From positions 1 to 64,000 of the forward strand of contig JAJTYZ010000112.1 of the NCBI GenBank assembly GCA_021463515.1: 64,000 bases of DNA, in the 5' to 3' direction. The DNA comes from Chthoniobacterales bacterium (GTDB lineage Bacteria; Verrucomicrobiota; Verrucomicrobiia; Chthoniobacterales; JACTMZ01). The stretch's first letter is position 1. Every line of letters begins with the position of its first letter. The position numbers were made by a program, and so were the translations under genes. The notes under the pieces were generated by a model. That model was not told the origin of the DNA, ran no database searches, and worked only from the letters and a program-made list of their open reading frames with translations. Below, piece by piece: positions 18,173-27,431 of the stretch.

Positions 18173-18748
18173 TTAATTTCGTCTTTGCATTACTCGTGCA
18201 GGAATTCCCGCCACGATTTCATGGGGTGACACATCCTTCGTCACGACAGCACCTGCAGCCACCACCGCTCCATTACCAATCGTCACCCCCCCCAACACCA
18301 CAACATTTGCTCCAATCCAAACATCGCGCCCAATTTTAGTCGGCAACAAAACATCCGGTGTTTCACGAATCAGTTCCCCGGCAGACGGAATCCCATGATT
18401 GGACGAGAGAATTGTCGCTTTCATCGAAATCAAGGAATGTTCCCCAATCTCTACCCCGCCATGACCATAAATCGTGACATAAGGCCCCAAATATACATTG
18501 CTATTCAAGTTTATACTTCCATCAAACGCCCACAAGACGACACCCCGCTCCACCCATACGCTATCACCCAGAAGAATCCGGCCTTTCGCATTGTAATTTT
18601 TAAGACAATTCTTGAATCCCTTCCCCAAATTAAAATCCACATCTGGTGCCAATCGAACGCCGCGCCCCAACTTTACTCCTCGCACCCTTGCAAGCCACCG
18701 CCTCTTTAACAAAAGCAATTTATAGAATTGGTTCAACAACGTATCCAT
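18173..18748 (-). CDS. Hexapeptide-repeat acyltransferase
   Basis: IGRDVWIGANVVVLGGVTIGNGAVVAAGAVVTKDVSPHEIVAGIPARV. Confidence 0.92.
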   Translation of the reverse strand: MDTLLNQFYKLLLLKRRWLARVRGVKLGRGVRLAPDVDFNLGKGFKNCLKNYNAKGRILLGDSVWVERGVVLWAFDGSINLNSNVYLGPYVTIYGHGGVEIGEHSLISMKATILSSNHGIPSAGELIRETPDVLLPTKIGRDVWIGANVVVLGGVTIGNGAVVAAGAVVTKDVSPHEIVAGIPARVMQRRN

Positions 18749-18793
18749 ACCTATACTTTTGCAGATTTTCGCTCGCGATCAGTTTCTACTGCC

Positions 18794-19942
18794 TTACTCT
18801 GTCACAACACTATCCAGTATTCTGACAAATGTTCCTACGGGATCATTATCACGACGGGCATCAAAAGTTGCACGAGCCGATAATCCCATTTCTCGCCAAT
18901 GTTTTCGATTTGTCAGTGCTCGGCGCAACGCCTCCTCGACCAACTCGACAGAAGTTGCACCCGCCAGAAAAGCATTCTCGCCATCTTGCAACCAGTCATC
19001 TACCCCCCCCACTCGGGTCGCCAGCAACGGACGCCCACACATCATGGCTTCCAGCATAGTACTTGCACATCCCTCTGAGCGCGAAGGCAATAGAAAAAGC
19101 TCACCACGGCACCAGAAATTGTGAATGTCCTCCGGTGGAAGAAACTCTTGTATCTCCAAACGCAAAGCAACGCCATAATAGGCGGCATACTCACGAATCA
19201 ATGCCGCATCCGCCCCATGTCCCGCCAAGCGTATCACAAAATCAAATTCCTTGGCTACTCGCCCTGCTGCCGCCAGAAAAATATCCCAGCCCTTTTGCCA
19301 TAAATCTATTCGGCCTAGTGCAAACAAATCAGCAGGCCCAGCAAGATCACCCATCCAAGGCAGTGCTCCTTTTGCCGTCCAAGCAATCGGATTCTGAATG
19401 ACACTAGCGCGTGGAATAACCAATCTCATAGTATGCTCCGCTGTCATTCTATTCGCCGTAGAGACAAAAGCAGTTCGAGCAGCTTGAGAAAAAACTTTAG
19501 TCATAGAAACCTGTGCCTCTTGATTCAAAGTCGGAGCCTCTTGTGCTTGGTGACAAACCAATACATACGGCGTCCTCGAAGACAGAAGCCAGTCCATTAA
19601 ATAATGTTCTGCCGTAAAATCGAAGGTTCCACCTTGCGTCAGTATCACAAGATCCGGAGAAAACTTTGCTAACTGAGTCTCCAAATACCCTTCACGCAGC
19701 ACGGGCGTACGTCGTTGCAATTCCTTACGGCGTCCGCGAAAGATCGAGTTCTCATGACGAAGAAAAATAGAAGCCCCCGTACGTTGTAATTCCTTCACCT
19801 TTTCATGATCCGCCGTCAGCGGACTAATTCCCACGAAAACTTCATCCCCGCGCTCTTGCATTCGCAACGCCGCCTCTGTCCACAAACGATCGGGACCGCC
19901 CCACGGATAACCGAGAATGCAAGATATAAAAGCGACCTTCAT
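18794..19942 (-). CDS. Glycosyltransferase family 4
   Basis: LFALGRIDLWQKGWDIFLAAAGR...FLLPSRSEGCASTMLEAMMCGRPLLATRVGGV. Confidence 0.9.
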   Translation of the reverse strand: MKVAFISCILGYPWGGPDRLWTEAALRMQERGDEVFVGISPLTADHEKVKELQRTGASIFLRHENSIFRGRRKELQRRTPVLREGYLETQLAKFSPDLVILTQGGTFDFTAEHYLMDWLLSSRTPYVLVCHQAQEAPTLNQEAQVSMTKVFSQAARTAFVSTANRMTAEHTMRLVIPRASVIQNPIAWTAKGALPWMGDLAGPADLFALGRIDLWQKGWDIFLAAAGRVAKEFDFVIRLAGHGADAALIREYAAYYGVALRLEIQEFLPPEDIHNFWCRGELFLLPSRSEGCASTMLEAMMCGRPLLATRVGGVDDWLQDGENAFLAGATSVELVEEALRRALTNRKHWREMGLSARATFDARRDNDPVGTFVRILDSVVTE

Positions 19943-19959
19943 GAATTACTCCGACTCCT

Positions 19960-20814
19960 TCACCGCCTCCTCAAAACCAAATGAAATCCTCTTTCGGGAT
20001 TCTCTTCAGCATCCCAATCCCATGGGATATTGGGATTACCCGAACCTCTCGGAAAATCCTTCGATTTCCACCCATCCTTGATCTCGACAAACTCCGGGGC
20101 AATTTGGCGAATTTTAGCGAGCCACCAACCCTTAGATTGTACCGTCTGATGCCAACGCAATCCCGTTGTTGCATCACTATCTTCATAAGTCGCGACGGAT
20201 GCCGCAAAGATGCCTCCTACCGCTAAATGACGAATAATGTTTGCAAACAATCCATCAATTTTCTCTTCTGGTATATGCTCCAACACCTCCCAAGCTGTGA
20301 TGAAATCAAAGAGAACACGCCCCTCTGACTCCGTATCTTGCAAGTCAAAATCTTTCGTAATATCCGCCACAAAAAGGCGTTCTCGAATTGTTCCCCATTC
20401 CGCTCGCGTATAATGCGCACTCAAATCACTACCTTCAACACCTATTGCATCATGCCCCAAGGACAGCATGTCATAAACCAGTCCCCCTCCTGCACACCCC
20501 AAATCCAAAAAGCGAACCTTTCGCCCAAACTGCTCTTCTGCCCACACCCCCAAGCGCGGCCAACGCGTGTTATCTCGAATGGTTCCTTTCGGTAAAATAT
20601 GATCTACAGATTCTCGCGCTGGGCCTGCCGAAGATACCAAAACAACGGACGTGTTGCGAATAAGCCGATCCGCCCCAAGCAAATCTCGTCGAGTAAACTC
20701 CAATTCCTTTTGCAACAATTCAAGTTGAGCTTTCAAATCTCCAATCTGATGAACCATGAGATTCAACCCCAATAATTTTTGAATCGCCGCGCGAAGTTGA
20801 TGCTTCCAAGTCAT
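19960..20814 (-). CDS. Class I SAM methyltransferase with N-terminal coiled coil
   Basis: FLDLGCAGGGLVYDMLSLGHDAIGVEGSDLS; AWEVLEHIPEEKIDGLFANI. Confidence 0.85.
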   Translation of the reverse strand: MTWKHQLRAAIQKLLGLNLMVHQIGDLKAQLELLQKELEFTRRDLLGADRLIRNTSVVLVSSAGPARESVDHILPKGTIRDNTRWPRLGVWAEEQFGRKVRFLDLGCAGGGLVYDMLSLGHDAIGVEGSDLSAHYTRAEWGTIRERLFVADITKDFDLQDTESEGRVLFDFITAWEVLEHIPEEKIDGLFANIIRHLAVGGIFAASVATYEDSDATTGLRWHQTVQSKGWWLAKIRQIAPEFVEIKDGWKSKDFPRGSGNPNIPWDWDAEENPERGFHLVLRRR

Positions 20815-20851
20815 AAGTTAAAATTTTCCGCCTCAAATGAGCTGCCACCCG

Positions 20852-21604
20852 TCATAAGCTTTCACCTTTACTGCCCACCGCAAGTACACCCAGATAAATC
20901 GGGGTCGCATCCTCCTTCGCTTCTACAACAGAATAATATTGAAAATGACGATCAGCCTGCCGATTTATCCATACAATATTTCGTGTCATAATAGTTCGCA
21001 CAACATTCCAACAAGCACCAAAAACGCTCTTATTCGTCGGTCTTCCCAACCAACCATGGCGTATCAACCAAAATAAAAGCACACGCGGTCCGCAAGTGAG
21101 TTTCCATCCCTTTTCTCTCTGAAATCCCGCGTCTTCCAATTCGCAAAAAAGCCCCTCCAATGTCCAACGCCGATAATCCACAGGAACTCCGTGTTCCTCA
21201 AATAACCCATGCGTAGAAACCACGATTTTTCCGCCGTGCTTCAATAACCGCCATGCTTCTCGCAAATAAGTCTGCGGATGCCTCACATGCTCCAGCACCT
21301 GTGTCGAAAGAACTAAATCAAAAGATTCATCGGGTGCCGCTATTTTTTCGTCCTCGCCAAAATGAAAATCTAACCCAGGAATATTCACACAGTCCGCCCG
21401 CCGATAATCGGCCTTGGGGAATAGCAAACGATAGGGAGACCCGCCTGCGCCAAAATCCAGAATCCGAATGTTTTCATCACTGCGAATCAATTCCAATGCC
21501 TTTCTCAAATCAGTTAGCGCGATGAAATCCAGATCATTAACTATAGGTTGCCACCGCTTGCGATTATATTCCGCAGCGGCAAGACCATGAATATCCTGCG
21601 TCAT
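20852..21604 (-). CDS. Class I SAM methyltransferase
   Basis: ILDFGAGGSPYRLLFPKADYRRADC; LVLSTQVLEHVRHPQTYLREAWRLLKHGG. Confidence 0.88.
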   Translation of the reverse strand: MTQDIHGLAAAEYNRKRWQPIVNDLDFIALTDLRKALELIRSDENIRILDFGAGGSPYRLLFPKADYRRADCVNIPGLDFHFGEDEKIAAPDESFDLVLSTQVLEHVRHPQTYLREAWRLLKHGGKIVVSTHGLFEEHGVPVDYRRWTLEGLFCELEDAGFQREKGWKLTCGPRVLLFWLIRHGWLGRPTNKSVFGACWNVVRTIMTRNIVWINRQADRHFQYYSVVEAKEDATPIYLGVLAVGSKGESL

Positions 21605-21614
21605 GATAGAGTCT

Positions 21615-22421
21615 CTAACTTTTAATCAAAACCCGTGCAGAACGATCTACACGATGTAAATAATAAGGGCGCTCCATCGCCCCGAAGTATTCATCAACAG
21701 CCTGACGTGCTCCTTGCCAATAGCCATAATCATCAATTATCAAAACACCTCCAGAAACAAGTTTAGGATAGAGATGGGTTAACTCATGGCGCGTTGACTT
21801 ATACCAATCTGTATCCAATCGCAACAAAGCAATCTCGCCCTCAGGAGACTGAACGGGCAATGTTTCCTCCACCGGTCCCTTAATAAAATGGACTTTCTCC
21901 TCGGGATAGGAAGTTGAGCGAATATTCTGTCGTACATCATCCAGCCCCGCAATGCACCATACACCTTCTTTATGAACATCATGCTCAAGATGCTTCTCCG
22001 CCAAAACTCCGTCTATCGTTCGATCTCTAGCGTCTGGCGTTGTCATTCCCTGAAAAGTATCATAAAGATATAACTCTCTATCGGCAGCCATTTCCTGCAT
22101 CAACGTTAACGCCATCGCCATACTGCTTCCCCCTCTCCAAACGCCACACTCTACAAAGGCGCCCAACAAATGATGCCGTAAAATGTATCGTACGGCATTG
22201 ATGAGCGTCGCCTGCCCCTCCAATGTGGTCATGGTAAAAGGCGCCACCCGCTTCATCGTCTCGCGAGCCGCATTGTCGGCGTCTTCAGGAAAGATCAATA
22301 AAGCACTTTGTGATTTCGAATTTTGTGACCTATTTATTATTCGTCGCTTCAACCTCGACAAAATAACATCCGGTCGAAAATCCCGCATGGTCAGGTTGTT
22401 CTTCGCTTTTATAGTTGCCAT
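21615..22421 (-). CDS. TylF/MycF-family O-methyltransferase
   Basis: FVECGVWRGGSSMAMALTL; YLYDTFQGMTTP; LLRLDTDWYKSTRHELTHLYPKLVSGGVLIIDDYG. Confidence 0.92.
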   Translation of the reverse strand: MATIKAKNNLTMRDFRPDVILSRLKRRIINRSQNSKSQSALLIFPEDADNAARETMKRVAPFTMTTLEGQATLINAVRYILRHHLLGAFVECGVWRGGSSMAMALTLMQEMAADRELYLYDTFQGMTTPDARDRTIDGVLAEKHLEHDVHKEGVWCIAGLDDVRQNIRSTSYPEEKVHFIKGPVEETLPVQSPEGEIALLRLDTDWYKSTRHELTHLYPKLVSGGVLIIDDYGYWQGARQAVDEYFGAMERPYYLHRVDRSARVLIKS

Positions 22422-22439
22422 ATCTTCACTCGCAAAACT

Positions 22440-23675
22440 CTAAACCTTCCAAACTGCATCTTCTAAATATGCACAAGTTTCCGGCCTCCAACCAAAGAGC
22501 GTAGGACGGCCATGAATGACGACCTCAAAATCACAAAGATTCTCAGCGATCTCATCTACGGGTTGCCCTGGTGCTCCTCCAAGAAATGCACGCACTGTAT
22601 ATTTCCCAACATTGAGACGGCAGCACGGGATTTCACATTGCAGGGTATGTGTCCCTGATGTGCGAAGCATCGGGCGTTCCTGATCATATTGCCACAAATG
22701 CACCACAGGGCGCTCCATGGAATCTAGGATTTGAAAAGAGAATGTCTTGCCGTGCTGTCCTTCAGGCATATGAATATCAAACTCAAAAATTAAAGGAGCC
22801 GCATGATGTTGTATGGCATTATCAGCACTAGTTATCACCTCAGCTCGTGTAATGGATGGCCGCTCCAAAACGGGGTCTGCTCGGTAAACCGTTTGTTTTT
22901 GATGCCCGCTCTCGAGGTAATCCCGAATGACATCCTCTGTCTTACCTGACGATCGCAGAAGCCCATGTTCCAAGAGAATGCAGCGAGCGGTGAGCGTTGC
23001 AATAGCATTCATATTATGACTTACAAAAAGCACCGTCCGCCCACCTTTGCCACTCACTTCTCGCATTTTGCCCAAGCATTTTTTTTGGAACTCTGCATCT
23101 CCAACAGCCAGCACTTCATCCACAATAAGGATTTCCGGTTCTAAATGTGCCGCGACCGCAAAGGCGAGTCGCACATACATTCCCGAACTATATCGCTTTA
23201 CTGGCGTATCTATAAAACGATCAATCTCCGCAAATGCTACAATTTCATCAAACTTCGCCTTAATCTCACGACGCGACATTCCTAAGATCGCCCCATTGAG
23301 AAAGATGTTTTCTCGCCCTGTGAGTTCCGGATGAAACCCTGTTCCTACCTCCAATAGCGACGCCACTCGGCCCGTAATGGTAATACGACCCTTCGTAGGT
23401 TCGGTAATGCGACTTAACACCTTGAGCAGTGTACTTTTTCCCGCTCCGTTACGCCCGATAACCCCGATTACCTCCCCCTGCTTGACGTCAAAGGAAATAT
23501 CATTAAGAGCCCAAAATTCTTCGCCTTCCGCAAACTTCCCCGCCTTTCCATTCGATTGCTTCCGAAAGGGTGCCTTCACCCAAAAATCTAACTTATGCCG
23601 AAGCCCCTCCCCACTTCGATCCTTTCCAATAAAGTATCGCTTAGACAAATGCTCGACTTTAATCAGTGAATCCAT
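22440..23675 (-). CDS. wzt: O-antigen/polysaccharide ABC transporter ATPase with C-terminal Wzt-like domain
   Basis: GVIGRNGAGKSTLLKVLSRI, Walker B EILIVDEVLAVGD, beta-rich C-terminal extension. Confidence 0.93.
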   Translation of the reverse strand: MDSLIKVEHLSKRYFIGKDRSGEGLRHKLDFWVKAPFRKQSNGKAGKFAEGEEFWALNDISFDVKQGEVIGVIGRNGAGKSTLLKVLSRITEPTKGRITITGRVASLLEVGTGFHPELTGRENIFLNGAILGMSRREIKAKFDEIVAFAEIDRFIDTPVKRYSSGMYVRLAFAVAAHLEPEILIVDEVLAVGDAEFQKKCLGKMREVSGKGGRTVLFVSHNMNAIATLTARCILLEHGLLRSSGKTEDVIRDYLESGHQKQTVYRADPVLERPSITRAEVITSADNAIQHHAAPLIFEFDIHMPEGQHGKTFSFQILDSMERPVVHLWQYDQERPMLRTSGTHTLQCEIPCCRLNVGKYTVRAFLGGAPGQPVDEIAENLCDFEVVIHGRPTLFGWRPETCAYLEDAVWKV

Positions 23676-23720
23676 TTTTCAATAAATGAGCATAGGCACC
23701 TTCATATCTACACTCTTTCC

Positions 23721-23749
23721 TATCCGTCTTATCCGTTTAATCCGTGGTC
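23721..23749 (-). repeat. Short array of a 9-bp word (ACGGATTAA-like)
   Basis: Minus strand CC ACGGATTAA ACGGATAAG ACGGATAGG between wzt and wzm. Confidence 0.55.
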
Positions 23750-23769
23750 AAAATCCTCCCTATCACTTT

Positions 23770-24600
23770 TTAAATAATATCTGCAAATGTCCGTTCTGTT
23801 TTTCTAAAGAACCATATCCCCGAGGCTAAACCTATACCAACCAACGCCAGAGACACACCAAAGGCCGGCCAATAAGGTTGAACATCACCCGAGAGAATAG
23901 CCCAACGAAACCCATCAATCACACCCACCATCGGATTCAGTGAATAAAGCATAAATACGACTTCACCAAATTTTTCTCGAACAACATGACTACTGAACCC
24001 CACAGGTGAAATATACAATCCAAACTGGATAATGAATGGCAGAACATATTTAAAGTCACGGTATTTGACATTTAAAGCCGTAATCCAAAGCCCTACGCCC
24101 AGTGCTGCGGCAAAAGCCGCCAAGGTAAATAAAGGCAGGAGCACCAAACGCCATGTGGGAACGTATTGATACCATAACATCAGTACCGCAAGGAATCCTA
24201 GATTAATGCAAAAATCCACGAGGCTCACAACTACCGCACTAGCAGGAACGATCAGACGCGGAAAATAAACTTTAGAAATGAGACTCGCATTACCTACAAT
24301 ACTGCCACTTGCCCCACTGAGAGAGTTCGCAAAAAATTGCCAGGGTAACATCGCTGCAAAGACTAAAATAGGATAAGGTACGCCACCCGAAGGAAACCCG
24401 GCGAGCTTTCCAAAGATCACGGTAAAAACAATCATCGTTAGCAGGGGTTGAAGAAGTGCCCAAGTGACGCCTACCGCCGTTTGTTTGTAACGCACAAGAA
24501 TGTCGCGCCACGCAAGGAAGCCAAACAGCTCTCGATACCGCCATAGATCGCGCCAATAATGCTTCTCCGTTCGCCCCGCTTCTATAATGAGTGTCGCCAT
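23770..24600 (-). CDS. wzm: Polysaccharide ABC transporter permease (ABC-2)
   Basis: HYWRDLWRYRELFGFLAWRDILVRYKQTAVGVTWALLQPLLTMIVFTVIFG. Confidence 0.95.
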   Translation of the reverse strand: MATLIIEAGRTEKHYWRDLWRYRELFGFLAWRDILVRYKQTAVGVTWALLQPLLTMIVFTVIFGKLAGFPSGGVPYPILVFAAMLPWQFFANSLSGASGSIVGNASLISKVYFPRLIVPASAVVVSLVDFCINLGFLAVLMLWYQYVPTWRLVLLPLFTLAAFAAALGVGLWITALNVKYRDFKYVLPFIIQFGLYISPVGFSSHVVREKFGEVVFMLYSLNPMVGVIDGFRWAILSGDVQPYWPAFGVSLALVGIGLASGIWFFRKTERTFADII

Positions 24601-24629
24601 GTATAGTACTGATTAGTCGAATATCCTTA

Positions 24630-25301
24630 CTACGGGGTTGCCACTAACCATTGATTAAAGCCAATGGGACGCTGCTCATTTATGAGTTTTCGCCACCAAG
24701 CAGGAGCGAGCCTTTTTACCTCATGCCCCGCATCTTTCAATAAACTGTGACATGCTTCGTCTAATTCCTTGGAGTGAGTTTCAATTAAACAAAACACCTG
24801 TTTCTGACGCAGAACGTCGCGAAGTTTTTTAAGAACTATTTCCTCGCCCCCATCTATATCCATTTTCATCAAAATAGGTTCGGGCAATTCTGCAAACAAT
24901 TGCATTGCTGCATCAGGGGCATCTCCTCCAAGAAACCAATCTTCCCGTGCCTCAAGTCGAGCATCATTTGTTAAGTAATTGAGTGCAAGATTCTCACGAA
25001 ATACAGGCCAACGCTCCGGCTTAGGATCATAAGCGAGAACGCACTTCATACGTCGCTGCTTAAGTCCCCAAACGGTCAACTCTCCATAACCTGCACCCAG
25101 ATCTATTAAACTTTGCGCTTCCTTTCCTGCCCAACGCAACCATGATGACGTCTCTGCTTCATACGTTCCGAGCCACAAACTCATTTCGCAAGCAGGATCA
25201 ATGGACAATATCAGTCCACGATACAAGCCAAAAGGAATACGACGCCCGGAGCGGCCTGTACCGAAGAGTGCTTTTTTGAAAAATGCCTTAATTTCCTTCA
25301 T
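24630..25301 (-). CDS. FkbM-family methyltransferase
   Basis: LIDLGAGYGELTVWGL, LMKMDIDGGEEIVLKKL, ETHSKELDEA; paralog of 2274-2927. Confidence 0.8.
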   Translation of the reverse strand: MKEIKAFFKKALFGTGRSGRRIPFGLYRGLILSIDPACEMSLWLGTYEAETSSWLRWAGKEAQSLIDLGAGYGELTVWGLKQRRMKCVLAYDPKPERWPVFRENLALNYLTNDARLEAREDWFLGGDAPDAAMQLFAELPEPILMKMDIDGGEEIVLKKLRDVLRQKQVFCLIETHSKELDEACHSLLKDAGHEVKRLAPAWWRKLINEQRPIGFNQWLVATP

Positions 25302-25358
25302 CCTTTTTGGTTAGAGCGTGTCATGCACTTTTTAGGTGCCCGCACCTCCATGAAATGA

Positions 25359-25915
25359 TCAGTTCAAGCCCAAAGCTGTCTCCCAAATTTCCCACGTTTT
25401 ATCAAGTCCGTGCCGCACAAGAATCTCTACAAACAAAGTTCTATCAAAGTCAGGCAATGCAATGAGATACACAATTCGCGCTCGATCTTTCGGTCGCCCT
25501 ACGGCTATTGCAATCGCGGCTAAATGCTCTGGGCGCATCACCCGCAAACACCCACCTTCCCACTTCCTATGCAAAGCTTGCTCGACAGCCTCAGCCTCCA
25601 AGTTTGTTGAAACCATAAGAAATTGAACGGGAAGGTCGTGAATAAGAATAGCTTCTTGATCAAATTCAGAAAACCCCATCTCTGCCAACTTCTCATAAAG
25701 AGGATTTAAGCTTACAAGAAGAGACTCGGAAGCTGAGTTCAGGAAAATAAAGACATCAACATTACGGGTTGCCAAGGGTTCGCCATAAAAACCTGCTGCC
25801 GTTGCACCTCCGATAGCATAGTTCTCCAGCGAACCGGTATGAACAAGTCGCTCTAAAATTTCACAGACTTTTTGTACTGCTGCTTTATATGCTCTAACTT
25901 TCGCGTCTCCCTAAT
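25359..25915 (-). CDS. Nucleotidyltransferase-fold protein; start uncertain
   Basis: Open frame extends upstream of the listed ORF: VRAYKAAVQKVCEILERLVHTGSLENYAIGGATAAGFYGEPLATRNVDVFIFL; stop TAG just upstream and no ATG seen. Confidence 0.6.
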
Positions 25916-26134
25916 AAATTGACCAATAAGTTGAAGCTTCTCAAGCACCGGCAAAGACCTTTGTTTCGCACGTCAGCGTGGCATACCCCACTCCCTAGGC
26001 ACCGGCGTGTCAACACCTTTGCCATATGATACTGATGGTTCACTTCTACTCATACTCAACCGCCATTCTCAAGTTTCCAGCCGTATGTTCGGATAATAAA
26101 GACCCATTCAAACGTCAATCCCAATTTCCTGCTC

Positions 26135-26737
26135 TTATGTTTTCTCCAGCTTGAAAATGCAATGCAAACCTCTGCCAAACACCCAGGAAAGAGGCCGGAA
26201 ATATATTGGAACACGGTTTGTAGAGAACACCACACGCGCATTTACCTCATCAAAAAGGCAACTCCACTCTTTCATGGATAGATAATTCCCGGGCACCGCG
26301 ACTCCATGACGATCATTGCCCACAGCGTCCATTTTCCGAAGAATCCAATCATCGCCCCAGTTTTCGCTAAGATGATCTTTAATGAGAACCCCTTGACGTG
26401 CCACTCGAAGCATGTCCCCCAGAATCGCTCTTGGGTCTTCCGCATGATGAAAAACATCCACAGCCATAACATAATCCCAGGCTCCATCATTCCAGGGAAG
26501 GTGCCTACCATCAAAGGCACGCACCGGAATGGCCACCTCACTACGAACCAACACATCCACGCCTTCCACGGTACGAAGCTGGCGTTTCTCACGTAACATG
26601 GAGGCCAACCTTCCATCACCGCACCCCACATCCAGCAAGGTGGCTCCCTCCTGAAGCAGCGGCCCCAAAGCCGCCACGAGATTGCGGAGGCGTGTGGGGT
26701 GAATGATGCTTCCGTGGATGAATCCTGTGACTTTCAT
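26135..26737 (-). CDS. Class I SAM methyltransferase
   Basis: LLDVGCGDGRLASMLREKR; YVMAVDVFHHAEDPRAILGDMLRV; ATG at 26737 overlaps upstream stop. Confidence 0.88.
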   Translation of the reverse strand: MKVTGFIHGSIIHPTRLRNLVAALGPLLQEGATLLDVGCGDGRLASMLREKRQLRTVEGVDVLVRSEVAIPVRAFDGRHLPWNDGAWDYVMAVDVFHHAEDPRAILGDMLRVARQGVLIKDHLSENWGDDWILRKMDAVGNDRHGVAVPGNYLSMKEWSCLFDEVNARVVFSTNRVPIYFRPLSWVFGRGLHCIFKLEKT

Positions 26738-27429
26738 TGCCTCGGAATGCTCTTGGACCCCACAAACATCCATTTGCCCCAGGCCACTTGCTCAAGGGTG
26801 ACATCGAACCGTTTGGCCACCTCCGCGCGTATCAAACTTCCGCTGGAAAGCCACGAATAGTAGGTATCTCGCTCCTCCTCGACCATCGTGGCAAAAGCAT
26901 CGAATTTGGGAAGCAGACGCCGCGCCGGTTTCCAAAAACTGACGGCATGTACAGCCCGCAAAAACGGAGTGTCCCAAGGTTCCACCGCGCAAAAGAGGCC
27001 GCCGGGAACCAAGGATTGCGCCACCTGATCCAACACAAGGGACAGATTTGTGGGAAGCTCCGGCAAGTGATGGAGTCCTCCTTGCACCACAAAGACATCC
27101 ACCGATTGCGGCTCAAACCGCAAATCTCTACAATCGGCCACAATGCGGCGGGCGCGGTCAGGAGCCTTGGCCAACAAGGCCGGAGACAGGTCAACGCCGC
27201 TCAGATTTTGAAACCCCATCTCCTGCAATACCGCGAGGCCATTTCCCCGTCCGCAAAACAAATCAACGATGTTCAGGGAGCGTTCCAAGGAATCGAATCC
27301 CATGCGAAAAAAGCGTTCCCGGAATTTCCGCTTCTCTTCAACAGGCTGCTCGAACCCCTGATAGGCATTCTCCCAACGCGGATTGCAGCAGTGCTCGCCG
27401 GAATGCCAGTAGATCAATCCGTCTTGCAT
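26734..27429 (-). CDS. Class I SAM methyltransferase
   Basis: NIVDLFCGRGNGLAVLQEMGFQNLSGVDLSPALL; start MQDGLIYWHSGEHCC at 27429 abuts upstream stop. Confidence 0.85.
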   Translation of the reverse strand: MQDGLIYWHSGEHCCNPRWENAYQGFEQPVEEKRKFRERFFRMGFDSLERSLNIVDLFCGRGNGLAVLQEMGFQNLSGVDLSPALLAKAPDRARRIVADCRDLRFEPQSVDVFVVQGGLHHLPELPTNLSLVLDQVAQSLVPGGLFCAVEPWDTPFLRAVHAVSFWKPARRLLPKFDAFATMVEEERDTYYSWLSSGSLIRAEVAKRFDVTLEQVAWGKWMFVGSKSIPRQ

Positions 27430-27431
27430 CT

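Noticed and set aside
20010-20040. ATCCCAAT...ATTGGGAT inverted repeat as regulatory site
   Set aside because: Within a methyltransferase coding region and short; likely chance.
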